DNA from: Hellea sp.
GTDB taxonomy: Bacteria > Pseudomonadota > Alphaproteobacteria > Caulobacterales > Maricaulaceae
Direction of reading: 5' to 3'
Assembly (NCBI GenBank): GCA_020631215.1
Contig: JAHDHS010000001.1
Span: forward strand, 1 to 64,000
DNA length: 64,000 nt
The notes under the pieces were generated by a model, which saw only the letters and a program-made list of their open reading frames with translations, was not told the DNA's origin and did no database searches. Of this stretch, positions 52,649-62,164 are shown piece after piece; positions within the stretch are counted from its first letter, which is position 1; each line of letters opens with the position of its first letter. The position numbers and the translations under genes are program-made.

Positions 52649-53703
52649 GTCTGTTTTACAAAGTCGGCACGTCAGTATTGCGGAGCCTGCCAGCGGAAAA
52701 AGCGCATGTGACGACGATCAAGTTACTCCGAAAAGGGCTGGGCCCGACCGCGCCGCGCCGTGATTATTCTATGCTGGCGATCAATGTTGGCGGCCTGTCC
52801 CTGCCTAATCCCGTTGGTCTGGCTGCCGGATTTGATAAGGATTGCGACGTGCCGGATGCGATGCTGCGCGCGGGCTTTGGCTTTGTGGAATGCGGCACGG
52901 TCACGCCCAAACCGCAAGCGGGTAATCCCAAGCCGCGCCTGTTTCGGCTGCCCGAAGACGAGGCGGTTATCAACCGGATGGGCTTTAACAATAAAGGCCT
53001 GGATCATTTCGCCAAACGCCTGACCGCGCGTCAGGGCCGTCCCGGTATTGTCGGGGCCAATCTGGGCGCGAATAAAGACAGCGAAAACCGCGCAGCGGAT
53101 TATGTGACGGGGCTTGTCCGTTTGTGGGGTAAAGCCGATTATTTCACGATCAATATCAGTTCCCCCAACACGGCGGGCCTACGTAAATTACAGGGCGCGG
53201 ACGCCATGGAGGATCTATTGGGCCGCCTATCTGAAACCCGCGCCAAGCTCGCCGGAGACGACGCGGCCGCTCCGATGTTCTTAAAGGTCGCGCCTGATCT
53301 GGATGTCACGGAAGTCGACCGCGTGGTCGAACAGGCCCGCACTTACGGGCTGAACGCGATCATCGTCTCCAACACGACGATTGACCGCCCGGACAGCCTG
53401 CAAAGCGCGCATGCCAGTGAGAGCGGAGGCCTGTCAGGACAACCGCTTTTTGAAAAATCCACAAAACTTTTGAGTGAGTTTTACAATGAGGCAGCCGGAA
53501 AAATCGATCTGATCGGCGTAGGTGGTATCAGCAGTGGCGAGCAGGCCTATGCCAAAATCCGCGCCGGGGCCAAAGCTGTCCAGCTTTACTCCGCGCTGGC
53601 CTATCAAGGCCCGCAGCTCGTCACGGAAATCTGCGATGACCTCATCGCCCGCCTAAGAGCCGATGGTTTTACCTCCATAGAAGAGGCTGTCGGCACAGCC
53701 TAA
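52645..53703 (+). CDS. pyrD: dihydroorotate dehydrogenase (quinone), class 2
   Basis: The 352-residue enzyme has the class 2 extras, an N-terminal helical membrane-association segment before the barrel. Motifs are NPVGLAAGFDKDC, GTVTPKPQAGNPKPRLFRL, INRMGFNNKG, the catalytic-serine region NISSPNTAGLR, and SNTTIDRP. It oxidises dihydroorotate to orotate with quinone as acceptor in pyrimidine synthesis. It overlaps the convergent sigma-factor gene by three bases. Confidence 0.96.
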   Translation: MSLFYKVGTSVLRSLPAEKAHVTTIKLLRKGLGPTAPRRDYSMLAINVGGLSLPNPVGLAAGFDKDCDVPDAMLRAGFGFVECGTVTPKPQAGNPKPRLFRLPEDEAVINRMGFNNKGLDHFAKRLTARQGRPGIVGANLGANKDSENRAADYVTGLVRLWGKADYFTINISSPNTAGLRKLQGADAMEDLLGRLSETRAKLAGDDAAAPMFLKVAPDLDVTEVDRVVEQARTYGLNAIIVSNTTIDRPDSLQSAHASESGGLSGQPLFEKSTKLLSEFYNEAAGKIDLIGVGGISSGEQAYAKIRAGAKAVQLYSALAYQGPQLVTEICDDLIARLRADGFTSIEEAVGTA

Positions 53704-54935
53704 AGTGCCTGCATCTTGGCTTTCAAGAAATTTCGTTCGGCGTTATTCTCCGAAAGAGCCAAGGCTTTTTCAAACGCGGCTCTCGCTTGTGCTTTATCAC
53801 CCTGACGCATATGCAAATCTGCGCGCAACGCATAATAAGGCTGGTAGGTCTCAAGCTGGGGGAAAATCTCATCCAATATTTCAAGGGCTGCGGTGGTTGA
53901 TTGCGAATATGAGATTGCCATGGCCATGTTCAAACGAATGACAGGTGATGGCGTCATCCGCAGCAGTAGCTCATACAAAACCGTAATTTGGGACCAATCT
54001 GTAGAGACCCAATTATCCGCCTCACAGTGCAAGGCACTGATACAGGCCTGAATCTGGTAAGGACCGATAGCCTTCTGATCCATCGCGTAGGCCAAAAGTT
54101 CTTTGCCTTCGGTTATTTTTGATCTGTCCCATCTGTTCCTATTTTGTTGCTCCAGAGGAACCATTTGTCCGGTTTCATCTGTACGGGCGTAGCGTCGTGA
54201 ATCATGCAACATCATAAGTGCGAGCAGTCCTGTAATTTCCGCTTCTTCGGGCATCAGACTATGCAGGATACGGGCAATGCGAATGGCTTCTTCCGATAAA
54301 TCAACCCGGGTTAAATTTGAACCGGATGAAGCAGAATAACCTTCATTAAAAATGAGATAAACCACACCGAGAATATCGGATAGACGACTGGGTAATTGTG
54401 ATTTATCAGGAATGGTATATGGGATGCCTGCAAGTTTGATCTTGTGTTTGGCGCGGGTCAGGCGTTGTGCCATGGTTTTAGGGTTGTCGAGAAACGCTTT
54501 AGCAATTTGCTCAGTCGTTAGCCCGCCTATGGTACGCAACGTCAGAGCGACTTTGGTTTTCTCAGCCAGACTTGGATGACAGCAGGTGAACATCAATTCC
54601 AGCCTTTTATCGGGAAGAGCATCCATATCGATCTCGCTTTCAGAGTGCTCAAGTTCCGTCAGAAAGGCGATCTCACTTTGCTTTCGCGTGAAGATCTGAT
54701 CGCGTCTAATGCTGTCAATCGCTTTGCGCCTTGCTGTGGTGATTAACCAGGCCGCCGGTGATTTGGGTAGGCCCTGTTCAGCCCATTTGACCAGAGCAAT
54801 TTCCACGGCATCCTGCAGGCTGTCCTCAGCCAGTCCAAGGTCCCCCAGAGATTTTGTCAAGCTGGCGAGAATGCGCCCCCAATCTTCCCGGACAATACTA
54901 TTGATAGACTGTGTCAGAGAGAGTGGAGGCATCAT
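53700..54935 (-). CDS. ECF42-type RNA polymerase sigma factor
   Basis: The 411-residue protein has sigma region 2 (LAEDSLQDAVEIALVKW, then AAWLITTARRKAIDSIRR), region 4 (LRTIGGLTTEQIAKAF, then QRLTRAKHKI), and a long C-terminal part of about 220 residues with TPR-like helices. This combination and the adjacent DGPF-domain gene are the marks of the ECF42 group, which lacks an anti-sigma factor and needs its C-terminal extension. It lies 12 bp after the DGPF gene on the same strand. I could not find a matching ECF42-type promoter upstream. Confidence 0.88.
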   Translation of the reverse strand: MMPPLSLTQSINSIVREDWGRILASLTKSLGDLGLAEDSLQDAVEIALVKWAEQGLPKSPAAWLITTARRKAIDSIRRDQIFTRKQSEIAFLTELEHSESEIDMDALPDKRLELMFTCCHPSLAEKTKVALTLRTIGGLTTEQIAKAFLDNPKTMAQRLTRAKHKIKLAGIPYTIPDKSQLPSRLSDILGVVYLIFNEGYSASSGSNLTRVDLSEEAIRIARILHSLMPEEAEITGLLALMMLHDSRRYARTDETGQMVPLEQQNRNRWDRSKITEGKELLAYAMDQKAIGPYQIQACISALHCEADNWVSTDWSQITVLYELLLRMTPSPVIRLNMAMAISYSQSTTAALEILDEIFPQLETYQPYYALRADLHMRQGDKAQARAAFEKALALSENNAERNFLKAKMQAL

Positions 54936-54947
54936 GATAGCGTCTGA

Positions 54948-55298
54948 TTATTCAAACACGACAACCGGACGGATTTCTACCCGACCATGTTTGGCCGATG
55001 GAATTTTGGCCGCATATTGAATGGCCTCATCCAGATCCTTGCAGTCCAGTAAGTAATATCCGCCTAATTGCTCCTTAGTTTCAGCAAAAGGTCCATCACG
55101 GGTTTCCAGCTTACCATTTTCCATCGTGACCGTAGTCGCCGTCGCAATGGGTTGCAGCTCATCACCGGCGACGAAAGCGCCTGAGGCCTGAACCTCTTGA
55201 GTGAAAGTCATATAACCCTGCATGAATTCACCAAACTCGGGATCGCCGCGCTGCGGCCCTGCATTTTCAGCGGCATAGATTAAGCATAGATATTGCAT
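54948..55298 (-). CDS. YciI-like DGPF-domain protein
   Basis: The 116-residue protein has the DGPF core: MQYLCLIYAAE at the start and ETRDGPFAETKEQLGGYYLL. It is the usual genomic partner of ECF42 sigma factors. The biochemical role is unknown. AGGAGAC precedes ATG 55298, and the sigma-factor gene follows directly, so they form a two-gene operon. Confidence 0.92.
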   Translation of the reverse strand: MQYLCLIYAAENAGPQRGDPEFGEFMQGYMTFTQEVQASGAFVAGDELQPIATATTVTMENGKLETRDGPFAETKEQLGGYYLLDCKDLDEAIQYAAKIPSAKHGRVEIRPVVVFE

Positions 55299-55495
55299 TT
55301 TTGTCTCCTGTTACAGTTCCAAGCATGTTGCTTGTACCCTTTAAACGAATGGCAAGGTGCGAAATCTACATCTGTATAAATTTATTTTCAGAGGTCCTTC
55401 AATCACAAAGCTGAATTTGGGCCATGCGGGGGTTTGACTGGTCATGGCTGCGGGATTTTGTTATGTAGCAGTGATATCTCAGGGAGAGACGCCGC

Positions 55496-55954
55496 ATGAC
55501 CAAAATAAATCTGAACGGGAAACCGACCACGCTGAAGATGGATCCTAATACGCCCTTGCTGTGGGCAATTCGGGAAGAGGCGGGTTTGACAGGCACGAAA
55601 TTTGGCTGTGGGGCGTCGCTTTGCGGGGCTTGCACGGTGCATGTAAACGGCGAGGCCGTTAGGTCATGTACGACATTTGTGGCGGATGTGGATGGTGCGG
55701 ATGTGACGACCATTGAAGGCATCAAGGGCGATGACGGCACGCTGCATGCCGTGCAGCAGGCCTGGATCAAACATCAAGTGCCGCAATGCGGCTATTGCCA
55801 ATCGGGGCAAATCATGTCCGCGGCGGCCTTGCTAAAAGAGACGCCGAACCCGACAGATGAGCAAATCGAAACATTCATGGCGGGCAATATCTGCCGCTGC
55901 GGCATGTATCAGCGCATCAAAGACGCGATTAAAACAGCCGCGAGGGGAGCGTAA
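55496..55954 (+). CDS. iorA: two-[2Fe-2S] subunit of a molybdenum hydroxylase (IorA-like)
   Basis: The 152-residue protein has the plant-type [2Fe-2S] ligands in [13 protein letters not shown] and the second cluster in [12 protein letters not shown] and CRCGMYQRI, as in isoquinoline 1-oxidoreductase alpha. It passes electrons from the molybdopterin subunit encoded next. GGGAGAG precedes ATG 55496. The natural substrate is an aldehyde or N-heterocycle by family, not determined here. Confidence 0.93.
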   Translation: MTKINLNGKPTTLKMDPNTPLLWAIREEAGLTGTKFGCGASLCGACTVHVNGEAVRSCTTFVADVDGADVTTIEGIKGDDGTLHAVQQAWIKHQVPQCGYCQSGQIMSAAALLKETPNPTDEQIETFMAGNICRCGMYQRIKDAIKTAARGA

Positions 55955-55956
55955 TC

Positions 55957-58227
55957 ATGGCCAACCTTTCAAGAGCAGAGAAGAAAGCCGCCAAGAAAGA
56001 CCGCCGCGCCGGCGAAAGCCGCGCGCGCAAATGGACGCGGCGAGGCTTTATTGGGGCGGGCGCCGTGGCGGGGCTGGCCGCAGGCGGAGCCTTGGTTGTT
56101 GGCGTGGCAATCCGTCCGGGTGACCGCACGGATGAACTGGCCAAATTAGCCGCCGCAGACGGCGAAAGCCTGCTGACGACCTGGGTGAAGGTCGCGCAGG
56201 ACAATACCGTGACGGCAATTATTCCGCATGGCGAAATGGGACAGGGCATTCACACAGCGCTATCTGCGATGCTGGCCGAAGAGATGGAAGCCGATTGGGA
56301 GGCCATGGAAGTCATGGAAGCCCCGGCGGAAAAAGACTTTGCCAATTTTGAACTCGCCCGTGAGTTTCTGACAGGCAATATGAACATTCCAAATATTCTG
56401 TTTGATACGGTCAATGGGACTATGCTGGCTGCGGCCAAGGGCATGAATATGCAAATCACGGGGGGGTCGACCTCTGTACGCTTTACAGGCGTAGGCGCGA
56501 TGTTAACCGCAGGCGCGGCAGCGCGGGAGTTGCTGATCAAAGCGGCGGCCAAGGATTGGGATGTGGCCGAGGCAGAATTGCGGGCTGAGAAAAGCTTTAT
56601 CTATCATGACATCTCCGGCAAGTCTGCGCCTTTTGCGGCCTTTGCCGAAACCGCCGCGACGATGAAACCAAACATCCGGCCCAAGCTGAAGAAACGCAGC
56701 GAGTATAAGCTGATTGGACAATCCCTGCCGCGTATCGATATTCCGGCCAAGGTCGACGGCACCGCTATGTTCGGGATTGATGCGCAGGTTCCGGGTATGA
56801 AATATGCCACCCTGATGCAGGCACCGGTTCATGGTCAAAGCGTTGCCAAGCTGGATAAATCCGATGCGAAGAATATGCCGGGTGTGATTGGCATATATAA
56901 TATGGGCGGCTATGTCGGCGTGGTGGCTGAGGGTTATTGGCAGGCCAAACAGGCCCTGAATATGTGTGAGGTGACCTGGACGGAAGACGTCACCGCCACG
57001 GTCTCGCAGGACAGTATTTTTACGCAATATGCGGCTGCGCTGGACAATGGAAAGCGCAAAGTCATGCACAAGGCGGGCAATGTCGCCAAAGCGGGCGGCG
57101 CGTCTACGCATGAAGCGGAGTATAAAGTGCCTTATCTGGCCCATGCCTGTATGGAGCCGATGAATGCGACGGCCTGGGTGCGGGACGGCAAATGCGATCT
57201 TTGGGCGGGTACGCAAAACCCGCTGGGCACGCGAGAGGAAGTTGCCGGGCATCTGGGCATGGAGAGTGAAAATCTGACTCTGCATACATTCTTCATGGGT
57301 GGTGGCTTTGGCCGTCGGGCCTCCAATGATTTTTCAATTCAGGCGGCGGATTTATCCAAGAAATCCGGCCATCCCGTAAAATTGATTTGGTCGCGGGAAG
57401 AAACGACGCAGCAGGATCAATACCGGCCCTCTGTTCTGGCGCGCCTAAAAGCGTCAGTAGATGAAGACGGCATGCCGGTAAGCTGGGAGAGCACTTTTGT
57501 GCATAAGCTCGACCCGCCCGAGGCCAGCGATATTTTCTATAATATCCCTAATAAATCCATAGGCTTTGTTGAAAGCCCGACCCATGTAAGGCTTGGCCCG
57601 TGGCGATCTGTCGATCACACACAGCATGGCTTTTTTACGGAAAGCTTTATCGATGAGCTGGCCGCGAATGCGGGGGCGGACCCTTATGATTATCGCCGCA
57701 AATTGCTGGCGGGCAAGCCGCGCCATTTGAAGGTGCTGGATACCGCTGCGAAGATGGCGGATTGGGGCAAGCCTCTAGCTGCGGGTCAGGCGCGAGGCAT
57801 TGCCATAGTCGAAAGTTTCATGACCATTGTGGCCGAAGTGGTAACTGTGGATATCACCGGAGACGCGCCGCGCGTGACACATGTGGCCTGCGCCGCGGAT
57901 GCGGGTCTGGCGGTCAATCCGGATGGATTTAAGGCACAAATGGAAAGCGGTATTTTATACGGCCTGACGGCGGCTCTGCATGGCGATATCTCCATTGCAG
58001 ACGGCTCGGTCGAGCAAAGCAATTTCCATGATTATCCAATTATGCGCATGGATGAATCGCCCCAGATTGATGTTGCGATTATAAGCTCTGATGCGCGTAT
58101 TGGCGGAGCGGGGGAGCCGGGCACGCCGCCTATTTCCCCGGCGCTCAGCAATGCGCTTTTTGCCGCCACAGGACAGCGCCTGCGGGAACTCCCCGTCGCC
58201 AAAGCCGACTTTGGCGGTGCCAGCTAA
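55957..58227 (+). CDS. iorB: TAT-exported molybdopterin-binding subunit of a molybdenum hydroxylase (IorB-like)
   Basis: The 756-residue protein has a TAT signal ([14 protein letters not shown]), two molybdopterin domains with [14 protein letters not shown] and [14 protein letters not shown], and a C-terminal glutamate region in [16 protein letters not shown]. It belongs to the xanthine-dehydrogenase superfamily, single-chain subgroup without an FAD subunit. It starts two bases after iorA. The TAT signal indicates a periplasmic enzyme that could carry the small subunit along. Confidence 0.92.
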   Translation: MANLSRAEKKAAKKDRRAGESRARKWTRRGFIGAGAVAGLAAGGALVVGVAIRPGDRTDELAKLAAADGESLLTTWVKVAQDNTVTAIIPHGEMGQGIHTALSAMLAEEMEADWEAMEVMEAPAEKDFANFELAREFLTGNMNIPNILFDTVNGTMLAAAKGMNMQITGGSTSVRFTGVGAMLTAGAAARELLIKAAAKDWDVAEAELRAEKSFIYHDISGKSAPFAAFAETAATMKPNIRPKLKKRSEYKLIGQSLPRIDIPAKVDGTAMFGIDAQVPGMKYATLMQAPVHGQSVAKLDKSDAKNMPGVIGIYNMGGYVGVVAEGYWQAKQALNMCEVTWTEDVTATVSQDSIFTQYAAALDNGKRKVMHKAGNVAKAGGASTHEAEYKVPYLAHACMEPMNATAWVRDGKCDLWAGTQNPLGTREEVAGHLGMESENLTLHTFFMGGGFGRRASNDFSIQAADLSKKSGHPVKLIWSREETTQQDQYRPSVLARLKASVDEDGMPVSWESTFVHKLDPPEASDIFYNIPNKSIGFVESPTHVRLGPWRSVDHTQHGFFTESFIDELAANAGADPYDYRRKLLAGKPRHLKVLDTAAKMADWGKPLAAGQARGIAIVESFMTIVAEVVTVDITGDAPRVTHVACAADAGLAVNPDGFKAQMESGILYGLTAALHGDISIADGSVEQSNFHDYPIMRMDESPQIDVAIISSDARIGGAGEPGTPPISPALSNALFAATGQRLRELPVAKADFGGAS

Positions 58228-58232
58228 ATTGT

Positions 58233-59342
58233 ATGGTTGAGATAGCCGCTGAGAAAAAACCGACATGGCAAATTGTCATGCGGATAATCATAGCAGTCAT
58301 TTGCGTGATTGCTTTTGCGTTGGCGATCTTTGCGCATCGCATGGGCGCCTTAATGAATTTCGTGACAGTCGGCCTGATGGCCGGCTGTATCGTCGTTCCT
58401 TTGGCGCGCATTCCCTATATGGTGAAAAAGGAAATGCATTGGCGTTTCTGGAAGTCGCCATTTTCCAGAGAAAATCGCCGTTACTGGCGGCCCATTTTAC
58501 TCAGAGTGATATTCTGGCTGCTTTGCGCTTTGCTTGTTTCAAAGTCGGTTGTTTATGCGCAATTTGACCCGCCGCTCTTAAGGGCCGTGTTGGGTATGAC
58601 TTGGGGCATGGCGATATTCTTGGCTTTGTTGAGCCTTTTCCCGAAACGTGTGGGCGGTAAGCCGATGAGTATTTTCTCCGCCATAGCGGCGGTTTGTCTG
58701 TCGGTGGTTCTGATCGATAGTCTTTATCCGCAACTCACCGGCAAAGGCGCAGTTGAGGTGCATTCGCCCTTTGAGACGGAAAGCGTGATGTTTCACGCAG
58801 GGCATAATACGCTGGTCAATTATCATGTGGCGCATAAGTCACAAAAACACGCTATCGACGTAAATTTGCCAATGCCAAGGATGCTTGAAGTTCCAATAGG
58901 CGAAAAGGAATTGGAAGATTTCGCCTGTTTTGGCGCGCCATTAATTGCGCCCGCAGCGGGCGAAATTGTGAAAGTTGTCAGCGATCTGCCGGATCAAGAG
59001 ATTGGAACAACCAATGCCAAAGCCCCTGCCGGAAATCATGTCGTGATTAAAATGGATGACACGCACTATGCTTTGTTGGCTCATATGAAACAAGGCAGCG
59101 CAAGCGTCTTCGAAGGCGATCAAGTCCAAATCGGGCAACGCCTGGGTGAATGCGGGAATTCAGGTAATACGAGCGAGCCCCATCTGCATTTCCAAGTGCA
59201 GAGATATCCTGAGCTTTTTGCCGAGGGCGGTTTTACATATCCGGTAAAGTTCAACGGCACGACCCGCATCAGGGGCAAAAGCCGCCTCAGCCAGGACGGT
59301 CTGTTTTATCGCCGCAATGACAGAATGCTGCCGAATCCATAA
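58233..59342 (+). CDS. membrane-anchored M23 family metallopeptidase
   Basis: The 369-residue protein has about four N-terminal hydrophobic segments (residues 15-33, 38-58, 88-108 and 118-160) and then an M23 (LytM/DD-endopeptidase) domain. The zinc and catalytic residues are visible: His and Asp in KHAIDVN, and HLHFQV. The family hydrolyses peptidoglycan cross-links. It begins five bases after iorB with no clear ribosome site; an in-frame ATG lies at 58278. It is probably cotranscribed with iorAB, an odd pairing. Confidence 0.82.
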   Translation: MVEIAAEKKPTWQIVMRIIIAVICVIAFALAIFAHRMGALMNFVTVGLMAGCIVVPLARIPYMVKKEMHWRFWKSPFSRENRRYWRPILLRVIFWLLCALLVSKSVVYAQFDPPLLRAVLGMTWGMAIFLALLSLFPKRVGGKPMSIFSAIAAVCLSVVLIDSLYPQLTGKGAVEVHSPFETESVMFHAGHNTLVNYHVAHKSQKHAIDVNLPMPRMLEVPIGEKELEDFACFGAPLIAPAAGEIVKVVSDLPDQEIGTTNAKAPAGNHVVIKMDDTHYALLAHMKQGSASVFEGDQVQIGQRLGECGNSGNTSEPHLHFQVQRYPELFAEGGFTYPVKFNGTTRIRGKSRLSQDGLFYRRNDRMLPNP

Positions 59343-59457
59343 CTCGCCCCGCAGGTGAACTATCTGACTTATTCCCGTCTAACTGTATAATCTGGATGCA
59401 TCTGTCACATTTATGCTTTAATTGACCGCTAATGGGGCTGAAACATTGGAGGGACTC

Positions 59458-59922
59458 GTGAATCGATCCATGAAATTTGCGGCTCTGGCCAGTTTGGCCT
59501 CGGCTTTAACAACATTGCCAGCGACCGAAGCTCAGGCGCAATTTGGCGATTTATCACCGGTCTTGCTTGTAGAGAGCGGGCCTTCGGACAATCCTGAATA
59601 TCGCCGCATGGTGTTTGTCAAATTCCTGTCCGGCAACCGGGTCAGTGTGAATTACAAAGCCTATAACCGTACGGAATTCATTCAGGTGCCAAATGGCACG
59701 CCGGGGGATGTTGTCTCTGCCTGCGCGAATGGCGCGGCGTCATCTTTGCGCGAAATCCGTAGTTTTGAACGGGCCGAAGCCAAACGCAAACGGTCAGGCC
59801 AGACCCCCGAAGTTGTTCGCTTTTGCATCAAAAACGTTCAGAACTGGGAAGGCGGCAACCGCAAAGCCTATCTGGACCCGATTTTCAACGGCATGCCTTA
59901 CGCGGCCTCACTGAACAACTAA
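59458..59922 (+). CDS. exported protein of unknown function
   Basis: The protein of about 154 residues has a signal peptide ending near EAQAQFGDLS. The mature part is beta-rich (RRMVFVKFLSGNRVSVNYKA) and has two cysteines (VVSACANGAA and VRFCIKN) that may form a disulfide. I recognise no family. GTG 59458 is chosen because GGAGGGA sits five bases upstream; ATG 59470 is 17 bases from it. Confidence 0.65.
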   Translation: MNRSMKFAALASLASALTTLPATEAQAQFGDLSPVLLVESGPSDNPEYRRMVFVKFLSGNRVSVNYKAYNRTEFIQVPNGTPGDVVSACANGAASSLREIRSFERAEAKRKRSGQTPEVVRFCIKNVQNWEGGNRKAYLDPIFNGMPYAASLNN

Positions 59923-59979
59923 AAGCCAATCCGTTTAGCCAGTCAGCTTAGTCTGACAAAAGTTTCATCAAACTCATAT

Positions 59980-60007
59980 TGACCACACATGTAGTCGCTT
60001 TTATGAC
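59980..60007 (+). promoter_or_regulatory. predicted promoter of the blaI-like operon
   Basis: TTGACC (59980-59985) and TATGAC (60002-60007) are separated by 16 bp and lie just before the repressor gene. The first operator dyad sits between them and the second overlaps the -10. Confidence 0.6.
59981..59996. promoter_or_regulatory. BlaI/MecI-type operator, site 1
   Basis: GACCACACATGTAGTC is an almost perfect dyad (one mismatch) of the TACA/TGTA type recognised by BlaI, MecI and CopY regulators. It lies within the promoter spacer. Confidence 0.65.
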
Positions 60008-60020
60008 TACGTGTGTAATC
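60005..60020. promoter_or_regulatory. BlaI/MecI-type operator, site 2
   Basis: GACTACGTGTGTAATC is a second, weaker dyad, 24 bp from the first (start to start). It overlaps the -10 and transcription start, so the repressor should shut off its own operon. Confidence 0.6.
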
Positions 60021-60033
60021 AATAGGGTTTGCT

Positions 60034-60402
60034 ATGAAAATTCGTGTCTCCCAATCAGAATTGGATGTAATGAATGTGCTTTGGGCCCAAAGCCCAATGG
60101 CCGCCAGTGAGGTAGCCAAAGCTCTGGAAGGCCGCAAAGACTGGAACATCCGTACCGTTAAAACCTTACTGTCTCGTCTGGTTGAGAAAGGCGCTTTATC
60201 AACGGTGGCCGACGGCCGCCGCTATCTCTACAGCCCAATTTTGTCCAAGGACAAATATGCCGCCAGAGCCGCCAAGCGCCTGTCCGATAAATTATTTGGA
60301 GGCCGCGCCGCGCCGCTTGTCGCTTATCTGGCAGAGGGTGACGGGCTGTCGGATTCAGATATCGCGGAACTGGAGGCCTTGATCGCGGAGATGAAAAAAT
60401 GA
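60034..60402 (+). CDS. blaI: BlaI/MecI/CopY family transcriptional repressor
   Basis: The 122-residue protein is a winged helix-turn-helix of the BlaI type: VSQSELDVMNVLW, then WNIRTVKTLLSRLVEKG and GRRYLYSP. The usual dimerisation tail follows. In staphylococci such repressors are cleaved or inactivated via BlaR1 when beta-lactams bind. Here the partner gene overlaps its stop by four bases, and two matching operators precede it. No beta-lactamase gene is in the window. Confidence 0.93.
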   Translation: MKIRVSQSELDVMNVLWAQSPMAASEVAKALEGRKDWNIRTVKTLLSRLVEKGALSTVADGRRYLYSPILSKDKYAARAAKRLSDKLFGGRAAPLVAYLAEGDGLSDSDIAELEALIAEMKK

Positions 60403-62078
60403 GCTGGGAGCGCGTTATAGGCTGGGGGGCCGAAACCGGCCTTATGATCACCGTATTGATCGTTTTTGTCTTACTTATTCGCCGCCCGGTTGCCAAAACC
60501 TTTGGGGCAAAGGCAGCCTACGCATTATGGGCGCTGCCGATCATGCGCCTGTTTACGCCAGGCATAACCCTGCCTAATTTTCTTCCCGCAAAGCCGGATG
60601 TGCTGACGGTGAATGAGATATCTTATGCTTATACTTCGTCAGATGTCCTTGTTGCGCCTGTGGCTGCTGATTGGACGACTTACATGCTCCCGGTTCTGGC
60701 GGTCATTTGGGTCATGGGCGCGGCGATTTATCTGTTAAATCAGGTTTTAAAGCAGTCTGAATTGGCGGACCGCCTCAATTACGAATCCGAAGCCGCTCCA
60801 ATGTCTATTAAATCATTGGCCAAAGATGCAGCAAAGCAACTTGGCTTTAAAAAAGTGCCTGCCATTCGAATGGGACTGGAAGGCACCGGCCCATTGGTTT
60901 GCCGGATTACGAAACCCACAATCTATCTGCCTTATGACTTTGAGCAGCAATTTACCCTAAGTCAGCAGCGCTTTGCGTTGTTGCATGAGATGGCGCATAT
61001 TAAACGGCGTGATCTCTGGGCGGCCTGGGCGTGGCTGATCTTTCGGGCTGTGAATTGGCCCAATCCATTGGTGCATTATGCTAATCATGCCTTTCGCGCG
61101 GATCAGGAAGCGGCGTGCGATGCCACCGTCATCGCATTAGTGGGGCCTCAAAAAAGTTCCATTGTGGCCTATGCCGAAACCCTTTTGCGTGCTGCTCAAA
61201 ACGCAGCCCAAACCGGACGTGCCAGTCCGGCCCGTGGTGAGCTGGCGCTCACCATTCATCAACCTCTGAAAGAGAGACTTAATATGTTAAACACAAACAC
61301 ATCTAAATCCGGCTGGCTTGCTCGAGTCGGCGCCAGCGCGATTGTCATTGCCGCCTTTGGCCTAACCGCGCCGCTAAGCTTGGCGGAGAATCATCCTCAT
61401 GATGACGCCCCCGTGAAAACAGAAAAGAATGTCAGTAAATCCGTCATGAAATTCATCACGAATGAAGACGGCAAGGAAATGAAACGCCATATAGAAATCA
61501 TTACCGAAGATGGTGAGGTCAAAGCCTATGAAATCGACGAAGATGGCGACAAAGTCGAGATCGATCCCGATGACATTGACATTGAAGGATTTGATATCGA
61601 AACCATGAAAGGCGGGCGTGCTTTCGCTTTTTCCAGCGGTGGTGACGGCGAAGGTAAAGTCATGAAGCGGGTCATGAAAATGATGAGCAAAAAAGACTTC
61701 GACAAATGGCGCGATGGCGATTTCAAAGAATGGAAAGACGGTGAGTTTGCCGAATGGGTTGAAAAGCAATCTGATGGTAAGGAAAATGTCTTTGTCTTTA
61801 AAGGCGAAGGCGGCGAGATGATGTTTCCGCACCCGCCCAAAGCGCCGAATGCGCCGCATGTGCTTCGGTTTGAAAAACATGGCAGCCACGCGCCCGGCGA
61901 CATGCACATGAAAATGCGGATCAGGTCAGCGGAATCCATGCTGGAAGCGGCAGAGACTATGATCGAGGAAGCCGAAAAAACAGGGGAAGACGCGCGTAAA
62001 TTGGCAAAGGCCAAACGGTCTTTAGAAAAGGCCCGTAAATCTCTCAGAGACGCGGAAAAAGCGCTGCTGGACGATTAA
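60399..62078 (+). CDS. M56 family (BlaR1-like) membrane metallopeptidase with a non-penicillin-binding C-terminus
   Basis: The 559-residue protein has membrane helices in the first 130 residues and the zinc peptidase motif in FALLHEMAHIKRRD with the downstream RADQEAACDATVI. A further membrane segment (residues about 305-330) leads to a C-terminal part of about 225 residues. That part is acidic (EDGDKVEIDPDDIDIEG), then a His/Pro patch, and ends with a helical Glu/Lys/Ala stretch. BlaR1 proteins carry a penicillin-binding sensor there; this one does not, so another signal is likely. It is coupled to the blaI-like gene. Confidence 0.87.
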   Translation: MSWERVIGWGAETGLMITVLIVFVLLIRRPVAKTFGAKAAYALWALPIMRLFTPGITLPNFLPAKPDVLTVNEISYAYTSSDVLVAPVAADWTTYMLPVLAVIWVMGAAIYLLNQVLKQSELADRLNYESEAAPMSIKSLAKDAAKQLGFKKVPAIRMGLEGTGPLVCRITKPTIYLPYDFEQQFTLSQQRFALLHEMAHIKRRDLWAAWAWLIFRAVNWPNPLVHYANHAFRADQEAACDATVIALVGPQKSSIVAYAETLLRAAQNAAQTGRASPARGELALTIHQPLKERLNMLNTNTSKSGWLARVGASAIVIAAFGLTAPLSLAENHPHDDAPVKTEKNVSKSVMKFITNEDGKEMKRHIEIITEDGEVKAYEIDEDGDKVEIDPDDIDIEGFDIETMKGGRAFAFSSGGDGEGKVMKRVMKMMSKKDFDKWRDGDFKEWKDGEFAEWVEKQSDGKENVFVFKGEGGEMMFPHPPKAPNAPHVLRFEKHGSHAPGDMHMKMRIRSAESMLEAAETMIEEAEKTGEDARKLAKAKRSLEKARKSLRDAEKALLDD

Positions 62079-62164
62079 TCGACATTTGAAACAAATGTGA
62101 AAAATTCCCCATAATCTGAACCCGTCTCTTTCATAAGCAGGCGGGTTTACCTATTTAAAGCCCT

